Of a stretch of DNA of 64,000 bases, positions 12,301 through 24,223 are shown piece after piece. A program made the translations under genes and the position numbers. A model generated the notes under the pieces. That model was given only the letters and a program-made list of their open reading frames with translations, ran no database searches and had not been told where the DNA came from. Position 1 is the first letter of the stretch, and each line of letters begins with the position of its first letter. Source of the stretch: Mesotaenium endlicherianum (taxonomy: Eukaryota > Streptophyta > Zygnematophyceae > Zygnematales > Mesotaeniaceae); NCBI GenBank assembly GCA_009602735.1, contig WELA01003054.1, positions 81,287 through 145,286 on the forward strand. Reading direction: 5' to 3'.

Positions 12301-15300
12301 NNNNNNNNNNNNNNNNNNNNNNNNNNNNNNNNNNNNNNNNNNNNNNNNNNNNNNNNNNNNNNNNNNNNNNNNNNNNNNNNNNNNNNNNNNNNNNNNNNNN
12401 NNNNNNNNNNNNNNNNNNNNNNNNNNNNNNNNNNNNNNNNNNNNNNNNNNNNNNNNNNNNNNNNNNNNNNNNNNNNNNNNNNNNNNNNNNNNNNNNNNNN
12501 NNNNNNNNNNNNNNNNNNNNNNNNNNNNNNNNNNNNNNNNNNNNNNNNNNNNNNNNNNNNNNNNNNNNNNNNNNNNNNNNNNNNNNNNNNNNNNNNNNNN
12601 NNNNNNNNNNNNNNNNNNNNNNNNNNNNNNNNNNNNNNNNNNNNNNNNNNNNNNNNNNNNNNNNNNNNNNNNNNNNNNNNNNNNNNNNNNNNNNNNNNNN
12701 NNNNNNNNNNNNNNNNNNNNNNNNNNNNNNNNNNNNNNNNNNNNNNNNNNNNNNCCCCCCGCGCGTGACCCACCAGCCACTTTCTTGAACACCCTGCCAT
12801 AGTCTTGACCCTCCTGTCACTGACTTGACCTTTCTGCCAGTCTTGGCCCACTTCGTTCCTACTCCTCCATCATAACAGCTATTGGGTGCAAGTTTCTCCA
12901 TAGTTGGAGACCTGGTAGCCAAAGGCACCCCTCAGTTACTGTCGCGACCCTCCTGTCACTATCTCAACCCCCTGTCCCTTTCTTGACCCTCCTGTCACTG
13001 TTCTGACTTCCGTGTCACTAACTTGAGCCTCCTGGCAACGCCCTGACCCCCCTGTCACTGTCTTGACCCTCCAGTCTCCATTCTGACTCCTAGACCCTTG
13101 TTGCTACCTAGACCCTCTGTTGATGTCCTTACCCTCCTGCCACCACCTTGCGTGCATGTGCGGCGGTGCCTTTCCCAGGTGGGCAACGCCATGGAGGAGC
13201 TGGTGGAGTGGTACGAGGCGCAGAGTGCGCCGCCGCACATCTTCCGCGCGAGCGAGCGCTGCGCGTCCGGCATCATCGAGGCCATGCACACCTTCAAGAT
13301 CCAGCCGTCGGTGCCGCCGCGCGACCAGCCCATCGAGGCGGGCGAGGGCCCCACGGACGTGTCGCAGCCGGGCGCGCTGTCCAACTTCTCGGCGCAGCGC
13401 GAGATCGTGGAATTCTTCGTGTTCCTTGAGGAGTGGCTCGTGGGCGCCATCGAGAAGTCGGACACCACGCTCCTGCGCCTCACCACCGTGCTGGTGGGTG
13501 CGCCACAGCTTCGACTCCTCCTACTGGGGCCTGACGCTGACTCAAAGAGCTCTGGCCCTCGGCCCTGTATCTGGGACACAGCCGGCGTGTGCGTGCGGGC
13601 GTGCGGGCGGTTTGCTTGGCAAACCCCTGGCAACTGGAGGTTTGAAACTCGTCGTGCAGGGGGGGGAAAGGGGGGGGGGGAGGGGAGAAGTTGGCAACTC
13701 GGCATCCTCCACCACCCAGAGGGCAGAGAGTGCGATGCGGAAGTGCTGAAGAGGTTTTGGCTCAGCTGCTCCTGCTGGCTTCTTGCGACTCGGCACAAGA
13801 CAACTCTTGTGGGGACTATCTGTGTGTACTTGCGGCGGATGGTGTCGTGTTCTGAGGACTTGTGGAACACTAGGAAGGCACGAGGCTCCCCCGTCAGATG
13901 CTTCTCACATCAGTCGGCAGCCGGCAATCGGCAGTCGGCAGTGGGCAGTCGGCAGTGGGCAGTCGGCACTTGGCAGTGGGCAGTCGGCATTCAAGCTTTT
14001 GTCCGGCGATCTGCAGAAAGAGTACAACAAGGGGCCGTATCTTTGATGCCTAGATTGGCAGACAATTAAAACCTTGCACATGTCGTTTTCCGGTATGTTG
14101 CAGCATGCAGCGCTGCTGGTATGGTTGAGTAGATGGCGCCATCCGAGGTGGACCCCTCTGGCCTAGCGTTGGAGATGGGAGGGGCAAGCCTGCTTCCATA
14201 GGGCACCATTGTGGGTTTGTCACGAGCGGAGACAAGGGCACAGAGGAGGGGGGGGGTGGGGGGGGAACCGAGTGAGAATGGAAAAGCGTCACTCACTGAT
14301 TTTCCTGTGTTGTGAGTGAGCAAAACAGCAGCCGAGGGCAAGCAGCCCCACTCAATGTCCTTGCCATGAATAGGATTGTAGCGCGGTACAAGACCTGTGG
14401 CACCTGACTGCGCCTGCCCTCTCCCTCTCCCTCCCTCCCTTTCTCCCTCTTCCCCTCCCTCTCTCTCTCCCTCTCTCCCTTTCTCCCACTCTCTCCCGCT
14501 CCCTCCCTCCCGTCCTCTCTGGCCCATCTGCGCTGGAGACGCGGTGCAGGCCACGGAGTACATTCACGTGAAGCCCAACGGGGTGGAGGTGCCGCGGAAC
14601 CAGTGGATCAAGGAGCTGCGGGACAAGAATGGCTCCCTCAAGGGCACGGGCACCCGGTGCTGGGTGGACAAGCTGTTTGTCACGGAGCTCGCCACGGGCG
14701 TGTGGTTCGCCCGCTACTGCGTCTGCAAGCTCGCCACAGGTGAGGGGGAGGAAGGCACATGCAACGGGCTTGGAGGGGAGGGTGCATTGCACGCTTGCTT
14801 GCTTGCCTGCTGCTGCTGCTGCGGATACTGCGGATACTGCTGCACATGCCTCTCCTGGGGGCAGGGCCTGCTGTTGTTTGCAAATCACTGAGGAAGTGTC
14901 TAGTGGATATAGCATGTCTGACCTTTACAGAAAACAAAGAGAATAGGGCTTGTGCTCGTCCTCTCCGTGGTATGCAATCGCTGCCTTGTTGCCCTGCAAG
15001 TCTGTTTGCCCTTTCCACTCCTGCTCTCAATCTAGCTGCCACAGTTCCACGAGGCCATCTGTGTGTGGAGCAGAGCTGTATTCTCAGAGTAGTCTTCTGG
15101 CCGTAGTTTTTGCTGCCGGTTGGGCTTATAAAGCGGCCATGGCTGAACCTCGAGGTTGTACCCGGCGCTCAGCCCATCTTTTTGGCCATTGGGCACCTCG
15201 TGAAACTTCTCGCCTGCTGACCTTGCTCTTGATTGTGCTGCTGCTGCGGCTGCTGCGGCGGCTGCAGGGAAGGGGCGCGAGACTCACTACCAAACGACCA

Positions 15301-15696
15301 TCCTCATCGCGAAGGTGCGTGAGCTCCCCGAGGCCCACGGGCTGGCAGAACTCCCTGCCACCTTCCGCCACTCTTCCTTGTCTGCCTCCTCCCGTCCCGC
15401 TCGTGCGGGGCCTTGTCCATGCAGCGAACGTGGCACGCCGCCCCCCCGTGGCCTGCTCCTCACGATCATCCTCGTGCGAAAGATCAGGGGCCAAGTCCCA
15501 CATCCTCCTGCGTGTTAGACTGCTGCCGCCCAGAGCCTGGCTGCCTAGTTGTCTCCTTGGTGCAGATGGGTGGTTGGCATGGTAGTTGTGCACGTCCTCA
15601 CGCGTCAGGGCGTGTGCTGGCTAGCTGGCTGTGCAGGAGGGAGTACCCAATGGTCTGGAGTGGCTCCACACGCAGACCACGCTGGTGACGGCTTAG
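9307..15696 (+). CDS. SPP: Sucrose-6-phosphate phosphatase (HAD superfamily)
   Basis: Hydrolyses sucrose-6-phosphate to sucrose and phosphate, the last step of cytosolic sucrose synthesis. Nine exons: 9307-9414, 9681-9834, 9964-10106, 10604-10705, 11392-11586, 13179-13493, 14550-14739, 15268-15314 and 15637-15696. Borders are GT-AG and phases agree, giving about 437 residues (plant SPPs are about 420-430). HAD motifs: nucleophile DLDNT (residues 31-35), STGRSPT (67-73), Lys in GKGQALAYLL (about 191) and CGDSGND (215-221). KVSFTVDKGEAKGIM and ERCASGIIEAM match SPP-specific regions. The S6PP C-terminal domain follows (HVKPNGVE, THYQTTILIAK). I chose the ATG at 9307 because of its AACCATGGC context; no transit peptide is seen. 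The last exon (20 codons, GLEWLHTQTTL) is the least certain. Exons 1-4 are AT-ending while exons 5-8 are almost wholly GC-ending. The fifth intron contains an assembly gap. Confidence 0.92.
12293..12754. other. Assembly gap (462 N) in SPP intron 5
   Basis: Run of N flanked on the left by a C run and on the right by CCCCCC. The flanking exons (ending 11586, starting 13179) join in phase and in homology (HGVI then VGNAMEELVEWY), so no exon appears to be lost in the gap. Confidence 0.97.
13911..13995. repeat. GGCAGTC/GGCAGTG minisatellite
   Basis: About ten imperfect copies of a seven-base unit (GGCAGTC or GGCAGTG) in the SPP intron between the exons ending at 13493 and starting at 14550. Confidence 0.85.
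14406..14520. repeat. Polypyrimidine tract upstream of a splice acceptor
   Basis: About 115 bases of almost pure C and T in CTCC/CTCTC units, ending about 30 bases before the acceptor of the SPP exon at 14550. Confidence 0.85.
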
Positions 15697-16536
15697 GGGG
15701 CATGCAGTTTGTCGTCGGAGGGACTAAGCGGCTCCACAGGCGCGCACGCAGACTACACGCGTGACTGCGTAGAAGACTCATGGGGTCTGTGTTTGAAAAT
15801 ATCACCAGCTTGGGCAGTGTGTTATTAATACTATTTTCGGCTAAGTAGCATGGGGCTGGCTCTGATCGTGGTTGATTGCCAGTGCAATTTTTGCCCCCCG
15901 GTTAGGTGATGTGTGTTTTTCCTAAGTATCTAGGCTTGTGTCCTGTTCCCCTACTGGTTGGTGGTACCTAAGGTATATGAATTACAGCTAGCTTGGCATA
16001 TGTGACTCTTTAATTATGCGTGACAGGCCGTATCGTGACATAGTTGGAGTGACATGCCCTCTTCATTAGGCAAGTTTCACACAAGAATGACTGATACACA
16101 TCCAAGGTGCCAACTTGACATGATTGTTGCCTACACAAGTACAAGCCGCTGGGGTGCAATGCACATAGCGAGGGGCTGATGATAACTGCCAGAAGCTTAT
16201 AAAAAATGTGCAACACCTGGAAATAAATATGCATAAGCTATCAAAATGTCTCCTCAATCCTTGATGGCCGATATTAAATTGATATCCTTACTGCAAATGA
16301 ATGAATGTTATGTCCTATCAGCCCCAGGGGCCAGAGTACCATTACCAGCAGCTCCCCAAGCCTCTCACGATCTGAAAAACTGTACACGAATTAGCTGGCC
16401 ACAACAAATTGGTGATATACATCTCAGGTCTATGCCAGCGAGCTAATCCGCCTACAGCTGCCTAGCTATAGTAACGTGCACAACAACTCAGTCAGCCATC
16501 TCGTAAAATGAGAAGAGCCTTATAATATCTACCACC
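15697..16536. other. Convergent intergenic spacer (SPP / pectinesterase)
   Basis: About 840 bases between two converging stop codons. GC drops sharply after about 15.8 kb. It must contain both 3' UTRs. I see no further gene. Confidence 0.6.
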
Positions 16537-19500
16537 TCAGTGATGCCCTCCAACGCCCGGAGGATGATGTCCCTTCACTTTAGGCGGCGGGGGGGAGCGA
16601 CGAACTGGAGGAGGTGGAGATGTTTTTTTCGGAGGATGATGGCCCTTCACTCGCGGTGGAGGAGGGCGGCGCACTGCAGGAGGAGGTAACCCTCTAGCTC
16701 TTGGCGGAGGCGGGGGGGGGGACTTAGCACGGGGAGGAGGAGGTGGGGGCGCTTCTTTCCTGGGCGGTGGGGGCGAAGGTTGGGCTTTCACAGGTGGCGC
16801 AGGTGGGGGTGACTTGCGGGGGGGCGGAGACGAGGGTGCGCGGGGGGAGAGCGGTCCCGAGCGTCGGATCTGCGGCGGCGCCCGGATCCACGGCCTCCCC
16901 TGCACGTTGATCCAGCTTGTGGAGAGGAACGGCGCGGCCTCGCGCACAGTGAGCGCTCGCGAGAAATTCACGCGCCGCGTAAGGTCTGCGCCGGGCCCGC
17001 TGTTGTTGAACTCGGCGAAAAAGAAGGACTTGACATGCGCACTGTAGTTGCCCACGGCGCCCCACCCCACGGGGTCGACGGCGCCCGGGCCGAGGTACGA
17101 ATTCGCAATGACAGTGAAAGCGGCAGGGCCCCAGCCGCGGCCGAGGAAACCGGGGCGAATCTGGCCGCCGCCATACGTGGTGAGGCGGCTGTTGAGGATG
17201 ACGAAGCCGGAGGTCATGCTCGTGTCCATGCGCGCGTTGGCTGTGAAGCCGCCGCCGGGCGCCACGAGGCGCACGTTGCACTGGTGGAAGAGCGCCTTGG
17301 CCTTGCCAAACGCAAAGTCGATGCTCCCGTAGATGTCTGCGCAATTGGAGACGATTTAAGGCAATTTTTGAAGCAATGTTCAGGTAATTAAGGCAATTCA
17401 GAGGTAGCCTGAGGCAATCTGACGGCCATTGAAACAGTTTTTAGGCAGATCTTTAGGTACTTATATCAATCTACAGTTAAGGCGAGGAGAGCCATGTGTA
17501 GGGGGCGCTTATCCACGCGTACATATGCACAAGGGTGCAGATGATACGAGAATGCTGACCCCGAGGGAGAGCACGTGACAGGCGGCAAGATGGTGCGGAA
17601 ACACAAGCACTTCAGATTAGAAACAACATGCGAGTGCTGGTCACAGAAATGCAGAGTGGCAACGACACGCAGCTGCACTCAGATTTTTAGCAAAAGTACG
17701 CAAACGCATGCACGCATGCCCTCACGGTGGGTGCGCAAATCCACGTGGCACTCGACGATAAGCACCCAGAACCATGACCTCGCAGTGAAAGTGTGCATCC
17801 TTACAAGGAGGACACGTGCCAACTCCAAAAGGTTGAGCTTGACACTCTTGGCGACAGGCGGAAAGTGCACAAAGAAGCAGAGCCTATCAGATGTGTGCCT
17901 CATGAGAAGAGGGCAGTGTTGCATCCACAGGGGAAGGAGGGGAGTAGGCTTACTGCAATTCTTGTAGTAGTGGATGCCGCCGTGCGCGTACAGGGTGTCC
18001 TGCAGCACATGTACACTACAAATAATTATATACTCGTGATTCAATACATGTGTGAGTATACATTATCATGTGAATGTGAACAGCTAACTATGACGCACAA
18101 TTTAGCACGGACCAAACAGTCACGAAAAGCAACTGTTGCTACACTGGAAATGCAGCAGCAGAAGAGCTTAAGATGAACCTTCCTTCTCACCAGAAGCATT
18201 CGACATGCATGACATCTGCCGACAGGAAACTCAACACCAGAGAAGAACACCTATAGTGCACACTATCGGCTCACTCCTCCCTCCTCAAGTCCAGGCAGCT
18301 TCGTCTCGCTTGGCCTACCCTTCTCTATGACACTCCAGTTGGCATGCAGGAGGCAGGAGGCAGCGTGCCAGTACACAGGGAGCCTGCTCCGAGACATATC
18401 ACAACAAATAGCAGGAGGGAAACATTTCAAGCAATTGCAAGCGGTGATGAGAGCACATGAGGTGGGGCCTTCACATCTCTTGCCAAGATGGCCCTGGCCT
18501 GGCAACTGGCTCAGGAAAGCTTCCTGCTAAATCAACCGTTGGGCCGAGAGGGAGTACGGGGGTGAGGGCGAGAGTGGGAGGGCTGGAGAGCGGGGAGAGG
18601 TTGCTCCTGCGGCCACGAGAGGGTGCCGGTCATACCTGGTGGCCGACGATGCTGGAGTCGTAAAAGGCCACCTGGTCGCCAGTAACCTGCAGCGCCACCG
18701 CCTGGTCGCCGTCCGGCCTGCCACCTCAGCAAGGGCACCGCAGCCGCTCGCCAGCTCAGAGCATGCATCACAACATACGGCTCTGCACCAGGTCACGTCC
18801 GCCGCTCTGCGTTCCAGAGCTGCAGGGCGCCTTGCAATATGCCCGAGGCTAGCGTGGGGGAGAGAGGGAGGAGGAGCGGGGAGGAAGGTGTGCAAACGCC
18901 TCCATCTACGAGCACGCACACAAGTGCAGCTTCGTACGCTCGTGCACAGCAGACATGGCAGGCATGGCAGGCGCCGCAGGCAGAGAGCGTGTGATGAGAG
19001 ATGATGAGAGAGAAAGAGAGAGGGAGAGGGGGGGGATCGAGCTCCGGGGGGACTGAGCGTAAGAAGGGAAAAAGGGGGGGGGGGGGGAGGGGCTTGCTGC
19101 CGAGGGCTGGCGTTACGCACCGGTTGCTGCCAGCATGCGAGTTCTCCACAATGAGGCCCGAGCCGATGAAGAAGGGCGCCTTCACCCACATGGTGGAGGA
19201 GCTGGCCGTCTTCACCACCTGGCCGTTGGGCATGCGCATGCCGGAGTGCAGGCTGGCGGTGACGGTGGTGCGGCCCGCGTCGCCGATGATGGCCAGGTAC
19301 TTGAGCCGCTTTGCCACCTGCACGCACGCGCGCGCGCATGCGGGGGGCAGGGGGGCGACGGAGGCACGGCAGGCAGGAGGCAGGAGGCAGGGAGGAAGGA
19401 GGCAGAGTCAGCGGCAAGGAGGTAGAGGCGGTGGCAGAGGCAAGGGAGGCTGCAACAGGGTCAACGGCTGGGACAGAGTGAGTCACAGAGTGAGGGGGGG

Positions 19501-21244
19501 GGCGAGGCAGAGGCAAAGGGCGGATGCAGGGGGCAGGCTCAGCAGAGTCAACAGAAGAAAGACAGAGGCAGAGGCAGGGGCAGAGGCAGAGGCAGAGGCG
19601 CAGGCACAGGCAAAAGTGCAGGCACAGGCAGAGGTGCGGGCAGATGATGACGACGAGGAGGAGGAGCCAGGTGACGGGGGGCGGGGGGGTGGGTGTCAGC
19701 CCGGCCAGGTCGGTGCCGCCAGCAAGGCAGGGAGAGGGTGTCAGCAACGTTCTGCTGTTCTGTCTGTGCGTGCACGCATGCCTGCGTGTGTGCATGCGTG
19801 TGCTTGTCTGCCGTTTCTCTGATTTTCATGACACAGGTCCTTGACCGAGAAACGGGGAGCAGGTAGCTCTCCTCTGGCCCCGCGGCATCAGGACAAACTC
19901 ACGGGCAGGTCCATGTGTCGCACACACAGCAGCACACGGGCAGCCAAGCTTCCGCGGTGCCGCTCTTTACACTCCTCTGCCGCGCCCTCCGCGTTAGGCT
20001 GTCTGGCAAAAGGCGCGCGCTATGTGATTCGAACCTCGGTTCTTGGCCGCTTGCCCGCACGGCGAGCTCAGAGTGGAATGCTCTGGTCACTTTCCCCGAC
20101 ACATAAAGTTGAAGAAGTGCCTCATTTGATCATCACCATGAATTTATATCTTGGGTGGGGCAGATGCAGAGCTTGCAAGCCCATTCCTTCAGTTCCCCTC
20201 TATCTTCCCCCCCTGACTGCCTTGCCCCCCTAGCTTCAGCCAACTTCTCCCTAATGCTCCCTTTAGAGTGTCTCTTTCCGATTCTTGCAAGCTTATTCAC
20301 GAGAAAGTTGGAGGATGAAGCCAAGAAAGTGGGGGTAGGAAAACCGAAAAGAAAAGGCAATATGTTTTGAACACGGTGCTTGTTTCACGCACCGTGACGT
20401 TGCCTTTGTATGTGCCAGCCTTGAGGTAGATGACAAAGTACTTGTCCGGACTGCCAGGCTTAGCAGCAGCGAGAGCCTCCTGCAGGTAGGATGGGAGCAA
20501 GGGCAAGAAGAGAAAGAGCGAAAACAGCTGTCAGCCACGGTCCTTTGCCAAGAAGCACCAGATAGGGAGTGTTTTCCGAGAAGGAGAGAGCAATGCAATG
20601 CAGTAAGCTGTATAAGAATCGTCTGAGTCCTCAGCCTCCAACAAAGCAGACGCCCCCAGCTACACCAACTGAAGACGCATGCTTGACGCAGACGCTAGGC
20701 ATGCAGAGGTGGAGGGGGAAGAGCGGAGGCACGACTGCTTGAGGAGATTCTTGATGCCAGTCAGCTAGCGACTGGCAACTGGCCATGGCTTGGGCCTCAG
20801 CACTCTGGCCCCATGCCTATGACGGACGCACTCATTGGATGACCTCGAGGATAACGACACGAAATCAACGTACCAGCTCAGAGGATCAGAACAACTGTCA
20901 ACTCTTGTTCGTAAAAGCCCAGGAAGGACAGACAGACTTTCTTTTCAGGTGTGAAGCTATACGGTGATCAACTCCTGCCGCGGAGGCCATAGTAGAAGGA
21001 GAGGCGGAGAGGAGAAGGAAGAGGTGGGGGCGTGTGTGACTCATGGGGGACTTACAATAAGGTTGCGGAAGTGCCCAGTTCCATCTTGGGCCACGACAAG
21101 GTCGGGTGTTACGTACGACAGGCCCTCAACGGTAACGGGTTCCCAGCAGGTGCTCCAGAATAATACCACAGCCATCAGACCAGTATACATGGTTCTTGAA
21201 GTCATAGTGCCACGAAGCTGAGCTTTAATCACCATTGGAGCCAC
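16537..21244 (-). CDS. Pectinesterase with C-terminal extensin-like proline-rich tail
   Basis: Cell-wall enzyme that de-methylesterifies homogalacturonan. Six exons on the minus strand: 21244-21056, 20479-20393, 19317-19121, 18717-18636, 17999-17954 and 17336-16537. Borders are GT-AG with matching phases, giving about 466 residues. A hydrophobic N-terminal segment (about residues 20-33, GLMAVVLFW) suggests a signal peptide or anchor. Conserved elements are DGTGHF, AGTYKGNV, Gln163 (DQAVALQ), Gln185-Asp186 (GHQDTLY), Asp207 (GSIDFAFG) and Arg267/Trp269 in LGRGW, so the expected catalytic residues are all present. There is no N-terminal PMEI-type pro-region, as in type-II (PME31/QRT1-like) enzymes. 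The oddity is residues 354-466: some 110 residues with SPPPP-type blocks, Arg/Lys spacers and repeated VKGHHPP. Exons 1-2 are much less GC-ending than exons 3-6. Upstream start choice among several N-terminal Met codons is uncertain. Confidence 0.88.
19370..19690. repeat. Purine-rich GGCAGA/GGAGGCA low-complexity block
   Basis: About 320 bases of degenerate GGCAGAGGC and GGAGGCA units. On the coding minus strand this is a long polypyrimidine stretch lying just upstream of the acceptor of pectinesterase exon 3 (starts 19317). Confidence 0.8.
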
Positions 21245-24223
21245 TATGAAGTTAGGACTAGTGCAACAGTTTGCAAGACACCTGCATCACTTGCATGACT
21301 CGCTTATGTTTGCAGTGGATGTTGCTGATCACTATATAGTGCTGTGTAGTGCACACTGCGCAGCTCAGTGCGTGGGTCACGTCTTTAGGTAGTGGAAAGT
21401 GGGAAGTAGATCTAGACTTCGACATGCAAGCGGTAATTGGTGTAGGCAGGTGCAGGTGAAGGCAATATTTTTCGCTGGCACTGGCTTTTGTCATCACCGA
21501 CTATTACAAATGAGCAGCTCAAAATCGGTCATCATATTGCTGAACCCAGCTGAATCTGTGGATCTGTTCTTGACAGGAAATGCGTACGGAACTGACACCC
21601 AGAGCAGACTTTGGTGGACCTTTTGGAAGTGCTCGAGAGACTCGAGAGGCCCAGACTCCAGAGCACTCCAGAGTCGAGCTCGCTCGTGATCGGAAGGTGC
21701 TCGCAAGTGCTCGTCAACCGCAAGCATTCGTGAGTCGTGACGCGTGAGTCAGAAATGCGACTCATTCCTGTGACTATGTGGTAAAGTGAAAACTCTTGGA
21801 TAGCTTCACCATTTGCCACGAGACAAAACTGAAAGTACAGATAGTGTGTCATTATCATTCTTCTCACTGATTCTGGTCCGTGTGAGATCTGCTTACATCA
21901 GCCAAGTGTTTTCGCTTCTTTCTCCCCCATTTACTCTCGTCAGCTGTTCGTGCAGGTTCGTGTCATCAAGCCACACATGAGCAGCAGACGAAGCTGCACA
22001 CGAAATTTGAGCAGTTGTCCAAGTCGCACCTGGATAACAAAGATAAAATCTTAAACGAAATCATTGGCCCAGAAATAAACAGAAGTCGCAGAAAATCCTC
22101 ATACAAGCTATAGCTATTGCTATGTAACATATAGAAAACTGTGACCTGCCATTATACTGTTCTTTTCACTTTCTGACTCGCGATCGTGCGTTTGTATCAC
22201 AAAAACTTCGAAGGTAGTATTCTCGATTATTTTTGACCAACTTGAGCAAGACTAGGCATTGACAATCTCGTGCCGGCGCAACATCGCCTTGTCAAGGTCC
22301 AGGTGGGGCCTTTTGATGGCACTTGGAAGGCGGGATTTGGGTAGAATTTATTCGACCGTGTCACATCGACAGAATTTGGAAAGTTCGTAAGAGATGGTCG
22401 AATACAGGACTCGACCAGCAACTTTTGGAGTATGACAGCAACGTGTCAACTTCTCTACCGGGTAATTCTTCAAATATTTGGCGGTTCCTTTTAGTAGCCA
22501 GTTTATGGCAGCGAAAAAGCAGCAGCCGGCGGAATGGGAGGTCAACACCCTACATTTCCGCACAGGTATGTGGACCACTATTCTGCTTCCGCCACCGTCG
22601 AAATTCAACGTTTACAACCAACCAGCCGCCATATACCGCCCCTCAGCCGTCAGTAGCCGTCGCTGGCAATTCCTAAGCGTCGACAATGTCGCTGCACGAT
22701 AGTGTCACAGAACACGAACGTCGAGACCAGACGCGCGGTCCGTGTCCACTGACTCATCATCCACAATTGTGAAATTACTAGCCACACCATGGGACACTAA
22801 CACTTTTGTCCAGGAGGGCGTTCTTTGAGAAAAAAAATCAAAGGATTTGCAATTGGATAAAAAATCAATATGTTGTGCATCTTGGTGAATTTAATCAAAA
22901 TTCACATGTTTTTGCGGCATGTTTTCAGGTTGCCGTCTTTCCTGCGGCAAATATCAACTGTTTTCTTGCGAAAAAATCAACCGTCCGGAGTTGCCTGCGG
23001 CGCATTTTCAACCTTGCGAAAAAAAATCAATGAGACGAAGAAAGCGGTGGCTTCACTTGCATACTTAGCGATTTTTTTCAATAATTCAGGAATCTTTGCG
23101 ACAGTTAGCACCCCATGAGCCACACTACCAGCAACCACCACGCAACAGACCAGCACGTTGCCACTACTGGAAACTTAAGCCACTTCAATGAAACAGTCAT
23201 CTGATGGTCAAAGAACTTGACTTGACTTGAAGCATTTACAAAGACTTAACTTTGAAGCATTCACAACCATTACGATCGTGTACGACCTGCTACAACCACT
23301 ATTGAACATACTTGGTCCTTGTATATGGTAAGAATTGGTAATTTCTGACCAAAAGAGCAAATGATTTCTAACCTTTCAAACCTCTTCAAACCAATTAACA
23401 ACAAGAGATAGGAACAACAGGTTGAACTTCGGCTGACAACCAGCCCACGGCGTATGACTTCCACTGTGCACAGTCGCACTCTCACTAACTGTAGAGAGAT
23501 TGGAAAAAATGATTCGTGTGACGCTGTGTGACGCGGAGTTGGTACCTCATGGAATTATAGTTTGAAGTTTGAATTACTCCATTTCACTCATATAATCATG
23601 AAGAGTGATGCAGTTGTGAGTTAAGAGAGCATATGTACAAGTGCTTCGAGTACGCGCGCGTAGGGACTGACTGGGTAACTTTACTCGATCTCCTACTTCT
23701 AGGAGTAATTTTATCCTAATTTATGCTAATAAAATTGAGTTGTATACTATTTAGAATAAGCTACTTATCAAGTTTTCTATTAATGACTCGTTTTCTAGTG
23801 TTTAGAGCACAAGATGTGTACTTGTAGTCATGACTCGTGCTATTCATCTTGCTCATTGTTTAAAGGGTGGGTGGGTGGGACCTAGCAGTACTATTGTATT
23901 GCACTGCAATGAGTCTAGCATGCATTTATGTGAGCTATATAGTGTTGTCATAGCACCTGCTAAATTCTAGAAGTCTACTTCGAGAATGATTGAAATTGGA
24001 AATGAATGACTTTTAGGAGCTTAGGAATTATATATCTTGAAAATTTGAACGAATGTCGTGCCTAACAGCGTCGAACCTCTGGCACGTGCGTGGCTTCTCA
24101 GCACGTGTGCCTTCAACCTGGTCGACGTGTCGGCTGCCCTTCTCGCGTGCGGGGATTCCCTGGTCGTTTGGGCGGTGCGTTGCTGCACGTGGGAAATCGA
24201 CTGGATTGATCGACCTTTGCACG
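21245..24223. other. AT-rich intergenic spacer left of the retroelement block
   Basis: About 3 kb between the pectinesterase start and the first LTR. No recognisable gene. Around 22830-23035 there are several copies of an AAAAAATCAA-containing unit separated by similar GC-richer segments (CCTGCGGCAAAT and CCTGCGGCGCAT), possibly a decayed tandem repeat. The last five bases, GCACG at 24219-24223, are one copy of the target-site duplication of the adjacent retroelement array. Confidence 0.5.

Noticed and set aside
12001-12851. Several frames of 190-255 codons across 12.0-12.9 kb
   Set aside because: They are mostly unknown residues from the assembly gap.
18527-19795. 422-codon minus-strand frame, the longest in the pectinesterase region
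   Set aside because: It runs in the wrong frame through two pectinesterase exons and low-complexity intron sequence; the homologous reading is in other frames with proper splice sites.
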